The notes: generated by a model from the letters alone, not told the origin. A DNA stretch of 64,000 nucleotides from Actinocrispum wychmicini (GCF_004345645.1 NZ_SLWS01000017.1:1-64000); one strand, 5' to 3'; positions 17,130-26,636 are shown, counted from the stretch's first letter. Translations and numbers: made by a program.

Positions 17130-17947
17130 CGACGTTCTTCGGCGAGTTGGGCCGGAAACTGGCCGAGAAGTGGCTGTCGTTGCTGGTCATGCCGGGTTTG
17201 CTGGTGCTGGCCACGGCTGCCGTCGGGGCCACGCTTGGGCACTCGGCGCCGTTCGACTGGGACCGACTGGTCCGCCGGGCCGACCAGTGGGCCAGGGCGG
17301 TGGGGACGCGGCCGGCGGTGGCCCAGATCGGGCTGTTGGCGGCGGTGTTGCTGGCGAGTTTCGGGGTGGGGCTGGCTGTGCGCGCGTTGTCCGGGCTCAC
17401 TGAACGGCTGTGGCTGGGGCAGTGGTGGACGCCGCTGGCCCGGTGGGGCGCCCGCCGTCGGGCGGCGCGCTGGATGAACGAGCAGGATCCCGTGCGGCGC
17501 AACGAGATCTCCCTTGCCCGCCCGGCTCGACCGACGTGGATGGGCGACCGGTTGGCCGCGTCCGACGTCCGGGTGCTCAACCAGTACGACGTCGATTTGC
17601 GGGCGTGGTGGCCGCGCCTGTGGCTGGTCCTGGACGACCCCACCCGCGCGGAGCTGCGGGCGGCACGTGCCGCGTTCGACGACGCGGCGACCCGGGCCAC
17701 GTGGGCGGTGGGGTACCTGGTGACCGGCCTGTTCTGGTGGCCGGCGGGTATTGTCGCGGTCGTCGTGTGGATCACCGGATGGTCAAGGGGGCGGATGGCC
17801 GTGCGAACCTACGCCGACCTGATCGAGTCCACTGTGGACTTGACCGCGGTGGTGGTGGCCAGGCGACTGGGGTTCGTGGGCGACCACGACCGGTTCACGT
17901 CCGAGGTGGGCGAGGCGCTCACCGCCGAGTTCCGCAAAGGTACCTGA
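17126..17947 (+). CDS. Hypothetical multi-pass membrane protein
   Basis: A 273-aa protein with three to four hydrophobic segments: LSLLVMPGLLVLATAAVGA, IGLLAAVLLASFGVGLAV, and a C-terminal pair around YLVTGLFWWPAGIVAVVVWI. A basic, Arg/Trp-rich soluble loop lies between (WTPLARWGARRRAARWMNE). The start codon overlaps the previous stop (ATGA), so it is coupled to the Cys-motif gene. It is probably the membrane component of a small CHAT-linked module; that role is inference from position only. Confidence 0.7.
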   Translation: MTTFFGELGRKLAEKWLSLLVMPGLLVLATAAVGATLGHSAPFDWDRLVRRADQWARAVGTRPAVAQIGLLAAVLLASFGVGLAVRALSGLTERLWLGQWWTPLARWGARRRAARWMNEQDPVRRNEISLARPARPTWMGDRLAASDVRVLNQYDVDLRAWWPRLWLVLDDPTRAELRAARAAFDDAATRATWAVGYLVTGLFWWPAGIVAVVVWITGWSRGRMAVRTYADLIESTVDLTAVVVARRLGFVGDHDRFTSEVGEALTAEFRKGT

Positions 17948-17949
17948 CC

Positions 17950-18453
17950 ATGGCTGCTGACTCCTTCTGTTCCTCCTGCGGCACCGCCTACGCCGACGTG
18001 ACGGGCTATCCGCGTCGATGCGAGGCGTGTGGCAGTCAGGTGTGGGTGAATCCGGCTCCGGTGGCCGTGGTGCTGCTGCCCGTGGTGGACGGCGACCGGA
18101 CCGGGTTGCTCGCCATCCGGCGGGCGATTCCGCCGGTCGGGGCGTTGACCCTGGTCAGCGGATTCGTCGAGCGGCACGAGACGTGGCAGGAGGCCGCCGC
18201 GCGCGAGATGCAGGAGGAGACCGGCGTCGAGATCGCGCCCGAGGCGTTGCGGCCGCTGTGGTTCACCTCGACCGCGCCCGACCCGGTGTACGTCCTGCTG
18301 TTCGCGCAGGCGCCGGCCGTCAAGGCCGAGGACCTGCCGCCGTTCGTGCCGAACAGGGAGGTGTCCGAACGCAAGGTCATCTTCGACCTCAGTGAGAACC
18401 TCGCGTTCCCGCAGCACGCCCAGATGGCGCGGGACTACTTCGCCACGCTCTGA
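17950..18453 (+). CDS. NUDIX hydrolase with N-terminal zinc ribbon
   Basis: A 167-aa protein. Residues 1-35 form a zinc ribbon with two CxxC pairs (FCSSCG and CEACG), followed by a NUDIX fold. The NUDIX box is complete: GFVERHETWQEAAAREMQEE, fitting GX5EX7REUXEEXGU. This layout resembles NudC-like or ADP-ribose/NADH pyrophosphatases, hydrolysing nucleoside diphosphates linked to another moiety; the substrate is not certain. It starts 2 bp after the membrane-protein gene and overlaps the converging MFS gene by 19 bp. Confidence 0.9.
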   Translation: MAADSFCSSCGTAYADVTGYPRRCEACGSQVWVNPAPVAVVLLPVVDGDRTGLLAIRRAIPPVGALTLVSGFVERHETWQEAAAREMQEETGVEIAPEALRPLWFTSTAPDPVYVLLFAQAPAVKAEDLPPFVPNREVSERKVIFDLSENLAFPQHAQMARDYFATL

Positions 18454-19721
18454 GCCCGCGGCAGGGCCAGCAGAGCGATCATGGACACCACACAGCAGCC
18501 GATGATGTACATGCTGATCCACGTGCTGGAACCGGTGTTCTTCAGGATCGCGGCCGCGATCAGCGGCGCCGGGCCGCCGGCGACCACCGACGCCAGGTGG
18601 TAGCCGATGCCGGCGGCCGAGTAGCGCACGTCGCGGTCGAACGTCTCCGCGATCAGCGCCGCCTGGGGTCCGTACTGCATGTCGTGCACGATCAGGGACA
18701 CCACGATCCCGACCAGCACCAGGCCGGCGGCCTTGGTGTCCAGCAGCCCGAAGTAGGGGAACGCGTACACGGCAGTGGCGACGATGCCCATGCCGTACAC
18801 CAGCCTGCGGCCGATCCGGTCGGACAGCCACCCGAACAGTGGCACGCTGACCAGGCCGATGGCCGCGGCCACCATGGTGTCGCCGAGGACGCTGTCCTGG
18901 TTCAGTTTCAGCTTGGTGGTGCCGTACGTCAGGACGAAAGTGACGAAAAGGTAGAACGGCGCCTGTTCGGACATCCGCAGGAGCGCGGCACACAGGATCT
19001 CCCGTGGATAGCGCCGGATCGCCTGCCACACCGGCAGCCGCAGCACGGCTTTCTCCTGGCGCAGCTCGACGAACTCGGGCGACTCCAGCACCCGCAGCCG
19101 CACGTACAGCCCGATCACCACCAGGACGACGCTGACCAGGAACGGCACCCGCCAGCCCCATACGCCGAAGTCGGTACCGGTGATCGAGCTCATCAGCTTG
19201 ACCGCGCCGGTGGACAGCAACAGTCCAATAGGGACACCCAGCTGCGGGACGCTGGCCATCAGACCCCGTTTGGACCGTTCACCCCATTCCATCGACAGAA
19301 GCACCGAGCCGCCCCACTCGCCACCCACGCCGATGCCCTGCAGGATCCGCAGCACCACCAACAGGACGGGCGCGAGCACGCCGATGCTCTCGTAGCCGGG
19401 CAGGCAGCCGATCAGGAACGTCGCGACACCCATCAGCAGCAAGGTGGTGACCAGGGTGGCCTTGCGGCCGAGCCGGTCGCCGAAGTGGCCGAAGATCGCG
19501 GCGCCGATCGGCCGCGCGGCGAACCCGACGAACTGCGTGGTGAACGACGCGAGCACGCCGACGAACGGGTTGCTGCCCGGGAAGAACAGCTTCGGGAAGA
19601 CCAGCGCCGACGCCGTCCCGTAGAGGAAGAAGTCATACCATTCGACGGACGTGCCCACCGCGCTCGCCACCACGGCACGTCGGCGTGCGGTCCGGACAGT
19701 CTCTTCGTTGAGTGCGGTCAT
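18435..19721 (-). CDS. MFS transporter, metabolite:H+ symporter type
   Basis: A 428-aa major facilitator with about 12 hydrophobic helices. SVEWYDFFLYG at the N-terminus and GHFGDRLGRKATL in the 2-3 loop are hallmarks of the metabolite:H+ symporter subfamily (shikimate, citrate, proline/betaine carriers). ATG 19721 is supported by GGAGGT and replaces longer in-frame options. It follows the Pls-type synthetase by 46 bp on the same strand, so it may share a transcript; whether it moves precursor or product is inference. It overlaps the converging NUDIX gene by 19 bp. Confidence 0.9.
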   Translation of the reverse strand: MTALNEETVRTARRRAVVASAVGTSVEWYDFFLYGTASALVFPKLFFPGSNPFVGVLASFTTQFVGFAARPIGAAIFGHFGDRLGRKATLVTTLLLMGVATFLIGCLPGYESIGVLAPVLLVVLRILQGIGVGGEWGGSVLLSMEWGERSKRGLMASVPQLGVPIGLLLSTGAVKLMSSITGTDFGVWGWRVPFLVSVVLVVIGLYVRLRVLESPEFVELRQEKAVLRLPVWQAIRRYPREILCAALLRMSEQAPFYLFVTFVLTYGTTKLKLNQDSVLGDTMVAAAIGLVSVPLFGWLSDRIGRRLVYGMGIVATAVYAFPYFGLLDTKAAGLVLVGIVVSLIVHDMQYGPQAALIAETFDRDVRYSAAGIGYHLASVVAGGPAPLIAAAILKNTGSSTWISMYIIGCCVVSMIALLALPRAQSVAK

Positions 19722-19767
19722 CACAGCACCTCCGGCAACTCCACGTTGGATTTCCGGCCGGGAGATG

Positions 19768-22700
19768 TCAACCGCCGAAGTGACCAACCGGTTGAACCGT
19801 AACCTGAATGGATTCCGTCGGCTCGTCAAGCCGTCCGCTGATCCGAGTGAACCTGGTGGTCCGATGACCGGATCGCTCGAACGGGTCGGTCTCACGGGTA
19901 GTGGGAACACCTGAGTATCTCAGGCCTGGCAGCAGGCGTTCGTGTTTCATGATCACGCTGTGCGGGGCGACCATCGTGCTCGCGCCGATGTCCGCGCCGT
20001 ACAAGGGAACCGTGCCATCGGCCAAAGTGGAGTATGCGCCGACACGGACGTGCCCGATCTTGAGCACGCGGTCCTCGAACGTGTGCGCCTGGAACATCGC
20101 GCTCACCGTGGCCCCGTCCTCGATGATCAGCATGTCCGGGTCGACGACCTGGGCGAACCCCTCGCTGAGCACGACCCGCTTGCCGATCCTCATGCCCATC
20201 CGGCGCAGGTACAACGGCAGCAACAGGGTGCCTTCGAACGCCGACAGCACACCGCTGGCGATCACACCCCATGCCACGTACAGGAAGTCCCACCGGCTGC
20301 ACCAGCAGGACCACAACGGGTGGACACCTTCCCGGACCTTGCCCAGCAGCAGCCACTTCAGTGCCAACACGATCAGGCACGGCAGAAGCGCGGCGCCCAG
20401 GGTAACCACGGCCGCGCCGATCCCCAGGAACACCCCGTACGGCACCGCGTCCGCCACGACTTGCAGGGCTGCCGTCCACGCCGTGACGACCACCAACGGC
20501 ACGAACGGCAGCGCGAACCGCAACCACTCCCAGAACACGCGTGTGAGCAGTCGCGCGAACGACGGGTTGTGGGTCAGCGACCGGTCGTACGCCACGACTT
20601 CTCGCCGTGGCAGCTCGAACGGCGGGTGCCCGAACCACGAACTGCCCTGTCTGACCTTGTGTTCGTCCACCGTCGTGCAGATGCCAACAAGAACATCCGG
20701 CGGGAGGTGCTGTCCGGCTGGGATCACCGCGTGGTTGCCGAGGAACGTGTCGTGGTCCAGCCGGACCTTGCGCAGCAGCACTGTGCCGCGCTGGATTCGC
20801 GGGCCGCCGAGGTAGATGCCGTCGGCGAAGAACGTGTCCGGGCCGATCTCGACCAGTTCGGGGACGACGTCGATGATCGTGCTGATCTCACAGCCGCGGC
20901 CGATCCGCATGCCCGCCCAGCGCAGCCACACCGGCCAGAACAGCCCGCCGGACAGCCAGTTCCCGGCCGACGTCACCAGCCCGCTCTTCAGCCAGATCCG
21001 TACGTACGCTGGGCTCCAGCGGCTGATCACGCCTTCCCGGACGGTCCCGAGCCAGCGCGCCACGAAGGCCTCGAACCACACCGTGACCACGAACGTCAGG
21101 CAGGTGACGACCGCGATCGTCATCAGGAAACCCATGTTGTCGAGCGGATGCGTGAGCCCGACCAGCAGCGCGTCGTAACTCAGGTCGTAGTACGCGATCA
21201 GCACGATCGCCGAGACCGACGCCGGCACCGCGACCACGAAGTTCAGCAGGGCACGGCAGAACATCATGAACACGGCCCACACGATCGGGGAGAGCAGGCT
21301 CCCTGTGGTCCTGGGCGTCGGCGGCCGTGGCGTCCGGCCGGACGGTTGGGCGGGGACGCCGTCCCAGCGTTCGCCGTCCGGGATCACACCACCGGACGGC
21401 AGGAACGACAGTGGCGCCAGCCAGGTGTCCCGGCCCATCCGGGTGTTCGGCCCGAGGCCGGCCCGAACGTCCACAGTGGCGCCCGCGCCGACGGTGACCG
21501 GGCCGACGATGACGTGCCCGGCGGACAGCTGCACCAGGCCGAGCGTGCTGTCCTGGCTGAGCGTCACGTCGTCGCCGATGTCGAGCAGGTCCCAGCCGCC
21601 CTGGACGAGGTTCACGCCGCCGTGGATGTGCACCCGCCGGCCGATCCGGGCGCCCAGCCGGCGGAGCACGACGCACTGGAACTCGGTGCCGGCGAACGCG
21701 CTCCACGGCACGAACCGCATCAGGTGCCGGACGATCCACATCCGGACGTACAGTCCACTCCAGACGGTCACGTTCACCGGCCGGTACTGTCCGATCAGGA
21801 TCTTCTTGGCGCGGACCGCGATCAGCACCGACACCGGTGTCCACACCAGACCGAAGACGAACAGCACCACCGGCGCGATGAGCACGAGCGGGATCAGGCC
21901 GATCAACCCGGCCAGCCACGGCAGGAGCTTGAACACCACCAGGTACGCGATGGGCGCGCCGACGAGGAGCTCGGCGAGCAGCCACGCGGACTGCGCGAGC
22001 GTCACAGCGATCGGCTTTCCTTCGGGCTCAGGCGGTAGCGGCGCAGGTGGTTCGGGTTCCGGGGGAGTGGCGCGTCCGGCGAGTCGCTGGATGGTCCGCA
22101 TCTCGTAGACGTCCCGGACCGCGATGCCCTTGGTGAGTGGGTCGGCGCGGAGCCGGGAGACCAGCATCGCCGCCTGCAGTGAGCTGCCGCCAAGGTCGTC
22201 GAAGAAGTCGTCGGCCACCGAGACGTCGGTGAGGGTGAACACCTCGCACATGGCCCGCGCGATCGCGTTCTCGATCGGACTGCCGGGCGTCTGGCCACGG
22301 GCCTTGGCCGGTCGCGCGACCGTCAGAACGGGCAGGTCGCCGCGGCGGAGCTTGCCGCCGGCGCTGCGCGGCAGGTCGGCGATCAGGCCAAACACCGCCG
22401 GAACCATGTACGCGGGCAGGACCTTGCGCAGGTACTGCTTGATGTCGTCCAAGCTCGGCGGCTGGGTGGCATCGACCGGGACGAGGTGGGCGGCGATCAC
22501 CTCGGCCGCGCCTTCGCCCTGGACCCGGCACGCCGCCTCACGGACGCCCGCGCAGCGCGCCAGGAACGACTCGATCGCCTCCAGTTCGATCCGGTAGCCG
22601 CGCAGCTTGACCTGCGAATCGATCCGGCCGTGGTAGTACAACGTGCCGTCCGGTTCGGCGTGCACAAGGTCGCCTGTGCGGTAGATCCGGCCGAGCGTGG

Positions 22701-23811
22701 GATGCTGGGGGAACTTCGTCGCGGTCAGCTCGGGCTGGTTGTGGTACCCGATGGCCAGGCCGGCACCGCTCATGCACAGTTCGCCGTGCGTGCCCGGCGC
22801 GACTGGCAGGAGGTTCTCGTCGAGCACCCACGCCTGCATTCCCGGCACAGGCTTGCCGATGGCGATGGACTGGCCGGGCACGATGTCCGCGCGCAGGCAC
22901 GTGACCGTGCACTCGGTGGGCCCGTAGCCGTTGACCATGCGCCGGCCGCGCGACCACCGTTCGGCCACGTCGTCCGGCAGGGCCTCGCCGCCGACGTACA
23001 ACAGCCGCAGGTCCGGCAGTTCGGCCTGCGGGTCGTCGCACGAGGCGGCGCGCAGCAGCGTCGGCGGTGGGCACAGCGCGGTGATCCGTTCCCGGCGCAG
23101 CCATCCGACCAGGTCCGGGCCGAGCCGGACGGTCTCGTCGTCCATCACCACCACGGTCGCCCCGGTCGAGAAGGCCATCCAGGTCTCCTCGACCGACGAG
23201 TCGTAGGCGGCGGACGATCCCTGTGCCACGCGGTCGCCCGGGGCCAGCGCGAACTCGGCGACGTCCGCTCCGATCAGGTTGGCGACGCCCGAATGCCCGA
23301 TCAGCACGCCTTTCGGCCGGCCGGTGGTGCCGGAGGTGTAGATGACGTAAGCGAGGCCCTCGGGCATGGCCGACGCGTCCAACGGCCAGCCCGAGGTGTC
23401 AGTGGGGCAGTCGACCCGGACGACCGCGCCCTGGTATCCGGCGCGCGTTGCCCGTTCGTGCCCGGATTCGTCGGTGACGAGCACCGCGGCCGCCGAGTCC
23501 CGCAGGATGTAGCCGACCTGGTCGTCCGGAAAGGACGGTTCGATGCACAAGTACGCGCACCCGGCCTTCAGCACGGCCAATTGGGTCGCGTACAGGTGCA
23601 CTGTGGTCCGCGGCAACAGGATCGCCACGATACCCCCGTGGGGTAATGCCTGACGGAACACCCTGGCCGCGGTGTCCGCGCGGCGCTGCAGGTCCTTGTA
23701 CGTGACAGCAGTGCGTTCCGGCCGTCCCTCGGCCGGCGGCACGTCGATCGCGACCGCGTCCGGCCACAGCCGGGCCGACCGGTCGAAGAACTCGGGCAGC
23801 GCCGCGCTCAC
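19768..23811 (-). CDS. Pls/PosA-family single-module NRPS (poly-amino-acid synthetase)
   Basis: A 1347-aa protein close in size and layout to epsilon-poly-lysine synthetase Pls. An adenylation domain (residues ~20-510) has YTSGTTGRPKG near 160, YDSSVEE near 204 and NGYGPTE near 296. A carrier domain follows with LGGSSLQ (Ser ~540). After ~600 come paired membrane helices around three left-handed-beta-helix, acyltransferase-like domains (~710-820, 960-1045, 1205-1300). Pls enzymes link one amino acid into a short isopeptide homopolymer at the membrane. By eye the pocket residues read D-S-E-C-Y-G-G-V-T; the Glu suggests a basic amino acid. The start is GTG 23811, overlapping the SET-gene stop (GTGA). 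Confidence 0.9.
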   Translation of the reverse strand: MSAALPEFFDRSARLWPDAVAIDVPPAEGRPERTAVTYKDLQRRADTAARVFRQALPHGGIVAILLPRTTVHLYATQLAVLKAGCAYLCIEPSFPDDQVGYILRDSAAAVLVTDESGHERATRAGYQGAVVRVDCPTDTSGWPLDASAMPEGLAYVIYTSGTTGRPKGVLIGHSGVANLIGADVAEFALAPGDRVAQGSSAAYDSSVEETWMAFSTGATVVVMDDETVRLGPDLVGWLRRERITALCPPPTLLRAASCDDPQAELPDLRLLYVGGEALPDDVAERWSRGRRMVNGYGPTECTVTCLRADIVPGQSIAIGKPVPGMQAWVLDENLLPVAPGTHGELCMSGAGLAIGYHNQPELTATKFPQHPTLGRIYRTGDLVHAEPDGTLYYHGRIDSQVKLRGYRIELEAIESFLARCAGVREAACRVQGEGAAEVIAAHLVPVDATQPPSLDDIKQYLRKVLPAYMVPAVFGLIADLPRSAGGKLRRGDLPVLTVARPAKARGQTPGSPIENAIARAMCEVFTLTDVSVADDFFDDLGGSSLQAAMLVSRLRADPLTKGIAVRDVYEMRTIQRLAGRATPPEPEPPAPLPPEPEGKPIAVTLAQSAWLLAELLVGAPIAYLVVFKLLPWLAGLIGLIPLVLIAPVVLFVFGLVWTPVSVLIAVRAKKILIGQYRPVNVTVWSGLYVRMWIVRHLMRFVPWSAFAGTEFQCVVLRRLGARIGRRVHIHGGVNLVQGGWDLLDIGDDVTLSQDSTLGLVQLSAGHVIVGPVTVGAGATVDVRAGLGPNTRMGRDTWLAPLSFLPSGGVIPDGERWDGVPAQPSGRTPRPPTPRTTGSLLSPIVWAVFMMFCRALLNFVVAVPASVSAIVLIAYYDLSYDALLVGLTHPLDNMGFLMTIAVVTCLTFVVTVWFEAFVARWLGTVREGVISRWSPAYVRIWLKSGLVTSAGNWLSGGLFWPVWLRWAGMRIGRGCEISTIIDVVPELVEIGPDTFFADGIYLGGPRIQRGTVLLRKVRLDHDTFLGNHAVIPAGQHLPPDVLVGICTTVDEHKVRQGSSWFGHPPFELPRREVVAYDRSLTHNPSFARLLTRVFWEWLRFALPFVPLVVVTAWTAALQVVADAVPYGVFLGIGAAVVTLGAALLPCLIVLALKWLLLGKVREGVHPLWSCWCSRWDFLYVAWGVIASGVLSAFEGTLLLPLYLRRMGMRIGKRVVLSEGFAQVVDPDMLIIEDGATVSAMFQAHTFEDRVLKIGHVRVGAYSTLADGTVPLYGADIGASTMVAPHSVIMKHERLLPGLRYSGVPTTRETDPFERSGHRTTRFTRISGRLDEPTESIQVTVQPVGHFGG

Positions 23812-24314
23812 CGGGCTTCCGACTCCGCTTTCGCGCCGTCCAAAACAGACAGCAGGTAGCCGGACAGCAACGGCCGCAGCCGCTCCCGCGCCGGTGTGGA
23901 CAGATACCGGAAGCCGCGGATCAGGCCGTCGCAGCGGCGGCTGCCGCACCGGCACTCGAACGGCTCGGCCATCGAGTACTCGGTGGTGGCGTAGTGGAAC
24001 CGGATCTCCTGCCACGGCTCGATCGCGGTCACGCTGAACACGTCCCGGCCGCGGATCATCGTGTTCGGCTCGCAGCTGTGGTTCATGAACCGCCAGAAGT
24101 ACGTGTCCAGCACGTCCTCCAGCGGGCATTCCGCCGGCAGGTCGACGTGGGTGTCCGCGGCCAGCTGCACGGTGTACCGGGTCGGCCGGCTGGTCAGTTC
24201 GCCTTCGAGACTGAACAGGAACGTGTTCGCCGCCACCGGTTCGATCGCGACGAGTTTGTATTCGCCGCCGGTGCGGATCACCGCGGCTCGGGTCAGTTCG
24301 GCGACCTCTGGCAC
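23808..24314 (-). CDS. SET-domain protein, coupled to the Pls-type synthetase
   Basis: A 168-aa compact SET-domain protein. NHSCEPNT forms the SAM-binding pseudoknot and CRCGSRRC near the C-terminus is a post-SET-like cysteine cluster (a Zn site is plausible). SET proteins are usually protein-lysine N-methyltransferases. Its 4-nt overlap with the synthetase gene suggests the target is the synthetase, its lysine-type substrate or the polymer; that is inference. GTG 24314 is chosen for AGGAGG immediately upstream. Confidence 0.85.
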   Translation of the reverse strand: MPEVAELTRAAVIRTGGEYKLVAIEPVAANTFLFSLEGELTSRPTRYTVQLAADTHVDLPAECPLEDVLDTYFWRFMNHSCEPNTMIRGRDVFSVTAIEPWQEIRFHYATTEYSMAEPFECRCGSRRCDGLIRGFRYLSTPARERLRPLLSGYLLSVLDGAKAESEAR

Positions 24315-24476
24315 TGGACCTCCTTGGACACGCGGGACCGTCTCCGCTGGTCGGACATGATCCACGGACTCACCCAAGGCACGTTGGAAGCAACCCCGGC
24401 GGTTCAATCGGCGGCGATATGTGGAAAAGGCATCGGTTCATTGACAAGAATGCGAAACCGATATTGTTCGAATCCG

Positions 24477-25679
24477 TTACGAATGACCGATTTCGTCGAG
24501 GCGACTTGTCAGGAACGCCCGTTCCGCCTCGTTGCCGGTGGCCTCGATCGCCTGCCGGTAGGCCACGGCGGCCTCGGCCGGCCGGTCCAGACGGCGCAGC
24601 AGGTCCGCCTTCACCGCTGCGAGGTAGTGGTAGCCGGGGAGCTGCCCGTCGAGCGCTTCGACCTCGCGCAGGCCGCGCACGGGTCCGTCCACCATGGCCA
24701 CAGCCACCGCGCGGTTGAGGGCGACCACGGGTGACGGCCACACCTTGGCCAGTTCGTCGTACAGCACCACGATCTGGTGCCAGTCCGTTTCCGCATAGGT
24801 CGGTGCCGTGGCATGCAGCAGCGTGATGGCAGCCTGGAGCGTGAACCGACCGGGACGGCCTCGCAGCGCGCTCCTGACCAGGCCATCGGCTTCGACGATG
24901 GCCGCCCGGTCCCAGTTGGAACGGTCCTGGTCTTCGAGGAGGACCAGTCGTCCGTCGGCGTCCGTCCGGGTGCCGCGGCGGGCGTGGTCGGCCAGCATCA
25001 ACGCGAGTAGCCCGCGGACCTCGCGTTCGTCGGGCATCAGGTCCCGCAGCATGCGCGCCAGATCGAGCGCGTACGCGACAAGATCATCTCTGGTCAGCGT
25101 GTCGCCGGTCGGCGCGGTGTGGCCGGTGGTGAACAGCAGGTGGATCACTGTGAGCACGGCGTCCAGCCGGTCGGGCAACACGCTCGGCGGCGGCATCCGG
25201 AACGGGATACGGGCCGCCGTGATCTTCTTCTTCGCCCTGGTCAGCCGGGCGGCCATGGTCGCCCGCGGCACCAGGAACACGCTCGCGACGTCCGGTGTGG
25301 ACACCCCGCACACCAGTCGGAGAGTGAGCGCGACCTGCGCCTCGGGTGCCAACGCCGGGTGACAGCACAGGAACACCAGCCGCAGCCGGTCGTCGTGCAC
25401 CTCGGGCGGATCTGGCTCCACCAGCAGGTGCAACTTCGACCGCAGGGTCTTCGCGCGTCGCAACGCGTCGAGCGCGTTGTTCCGGGCCGCGGTGGTGAGC
25501 CAGGCGCCTGGGCGCGTTGGGACACCGTCGCGTTGCCACGAGTCGAGTGCGGCGGCGTACGCGTCTTGCACGCATTCCTCGGCCAGGTCGAGGTCGTGGG
25601 TGACGCGCACCGTCGCGGCGAGCACGGCGGCCCACTCGCTCCGGTGCGCGTCGGCCACCGCCTGCTGAGCAGACGTCAT
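24477..25679 (-). CDS. ECF RNA polymerase sigma factor (DGPF/YciI-linked, ECF42-like)
   Basis: A 400-aa sigma factor. The N-terminal sigma region 2 (DLDLAEECVQDAYAAALDSW) and region 4 (LRLVCGVSTPDVASVFLVPRATMAARLTRAKKKI) are followed by a long C-terminal domain of the DUF6596/TPR-like type. That extension and the 4-nt overlap with a YciI/DGPF gene match the ECF42 group, which has no classical anti-sigma factor; the C-terminal domain may control activity. It is third in an operon after the DHFR-like and YciI genes. No autoregulated promoter motif was identified. Confidence 0.9.
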   Translation of the reverse strand: MTSAQQAVADAHRSEWAAVLAATVRVTHDLDLAEECVQDAYAAALDSWQRDGVPTRPGAWLTTAARNNALDALRRAKTLRSKLHLLVEPDPPEVHDDRLRLVFLCCHPALAPEAQVALTLRLVCGVSTPDVASVFLVPRATMAARLTRAKKKITAARIPFRMPPPSVLPDRLDAVLTVIHLLFTTGHTAPTGDTLTRDDLVAYALDLARMLRDLMPDEREVRGLLALMLADHARRGTRTDADGRLVLLEDQDRSNWDRAAIVEADGLVRSALRGRPGRFTLQAAITLLHATAPTYAETDWHQIVVLYDELAKVWPSPVVALNRAVAVAMVDGPVRGLREVEALDGQLPGYHYLAAVKADLLRRLDRPAEAAVAYRQAIEATGNEAERAFLTSRLDEIGHS

Positions 25680-26011
25680 AGGTCGAGCAACGGCCGTATC
25701 TCGACGGCCCCATCCATGATCGGCAACAGCCTGCCGACCTCCAGCGCCTGCTCCATGTCCTTGGCCTCGATCACGAAGAACCCGCCGATGACCTCCTTGG
25801 TCTCCAGGAACGGACCGTCGGTGACCAACCCGCCCTTGTGGATCGTCCGAGCCTCCCGGACGGGCTCCAGCGCCTGCTGGTGCACCATGCGCACACCCAT
25901 CGCGGCGATCTTGCCCTCGGCGGCGATGTTCGCTTCCATCACGTCGGGCGGGATGTCCGCCACGCCGCCAGGGAGTTCCTTCTCGTAGATCAGAATCGCG
26001 TACTGCGGCAT
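25676..26011 (-). CDS. YciI/DGPF-domain protein
   Basis: A 111-aa YCII-related protein starting MPQYAILIYE, with the diagnostic VTDGPFLETKEVIGGFFVIEA block. It lies between the DHFR-like gene (4-bp gap upstream) and the ECF sigma gene (ATGA overlap at 25676-25679). DGPF proteins are genomically tied to ECF41/42-type sigma factors and may act as enzymes or ligand-binding partners; the exact function is unknown. Confidence 0.9.
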   Translation of the reverse strand: MPQYAILIYEKELPGGVADIPPDVMEANIAAEGKIAAMGVRMVHQQALEPVREARTIHKGGLVTDGPFLETKEVIGGFFVIEAKDMEQALEVGRLLPIMDGAVEIRPLLDL

Positions 26012-26015
26012 TACG

Positions 26016-26636
26016 TCACCAGTTCTCCGTCTTGGGCCCGACCTCACCGTATTGGACCTTGCCGTCCCGCGCGTACGTACTGACCACGACGCCGTTGCCG
26101 GACGTCATCGTGCCGACGAGCCGCAGCCCGGCCGGGAACGCCCCGTCGCCGAACAGGCGCTTGCCAGTGCCGAGCACCACCGGGGCGACCATGATCAGGA
26201 ACTCGTCGACGAGATCGTGCGTGAGCAGTGTCTGGACCAGCCCGAGGCTGCCGTGCACCTGGATCTCACCGCCGTCACCCTGCTTCAACTCGCGGACGGC
26301 CTCGGCCACGTCGCCCGTCAGCAGAGTCGAGTTCTCCCAGGCCACGCTGTCCAGGGTGGTGGACGCGACGTACTTCGGCAGCGCGTTCAGCCGGGCCCCG
26401 ATCGGGTCGTCCGCCCCGGGCCAGGCCCCGGCGAAGATCTCGTAGCTCGTCCGGCCCATCAGCATCGCGCTGGCCCTCGTCACCATCGCCGTCGCCACAT
26501 CCAGGATCCGCCGGTCGACGTAGGGCGCGGCCCAGCCGCCATGGACGAACCCGCTGCCCGAGTCCTCGTCCGGCCCACCCGGCGCCTGCGCGACCCCGTC
26601 CAGGGTCGTCCACACCATCACGGTCAGTTTTCGCAT
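26016..26636 (-). CDS. Dihydrofolate reductase / RibD C-terminal family protein
   Basis: A 206-aa member of the DHFR-like RibD_C family, of which many are uncharacterised NADPH-dependent reductases. Features are MVWTTLDGVAQAPGG at the start, MLMGRTSYEIFAGAWP, and the dinucleotide-binding region IQVHGSLGLVQTLLTHDLVDEF. It is probably not the housekeeping DHFR. It leads a three-gene operon with the YciI and ECF sigma genes, an arrangement often seen with this sigma group. Confidence 0.9.
   Translation of the reverse strand: MRKLTVMVWTTLDGVAQAPGGPDEDSGSGFVHGGWAAPYVDRRILDVATAMVTRASAMLMGRTSYEIFAGAWPGADDPIGARLNALPKYVASTTLDSVAWENSTLLTGDVAEAVRELKQGDGGEIQVHGSLGLVQTLLTHDLVDEFLIMVAPVVLGTGKRLFGDGAFPAGLRLVGTMTSGNGVVVSTYARDGKVQYGEVGPKTENW

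Noticed and set aside
23812..24129. N-terminal extension of the Pls-type synthetase upstream of GTG 23811
   Set aside because: It would overlap most of the SET-domain gene; its residues are Arg/Pro/Val-rich shadow sequence, and the GTGA overlap is a normal coupled start.
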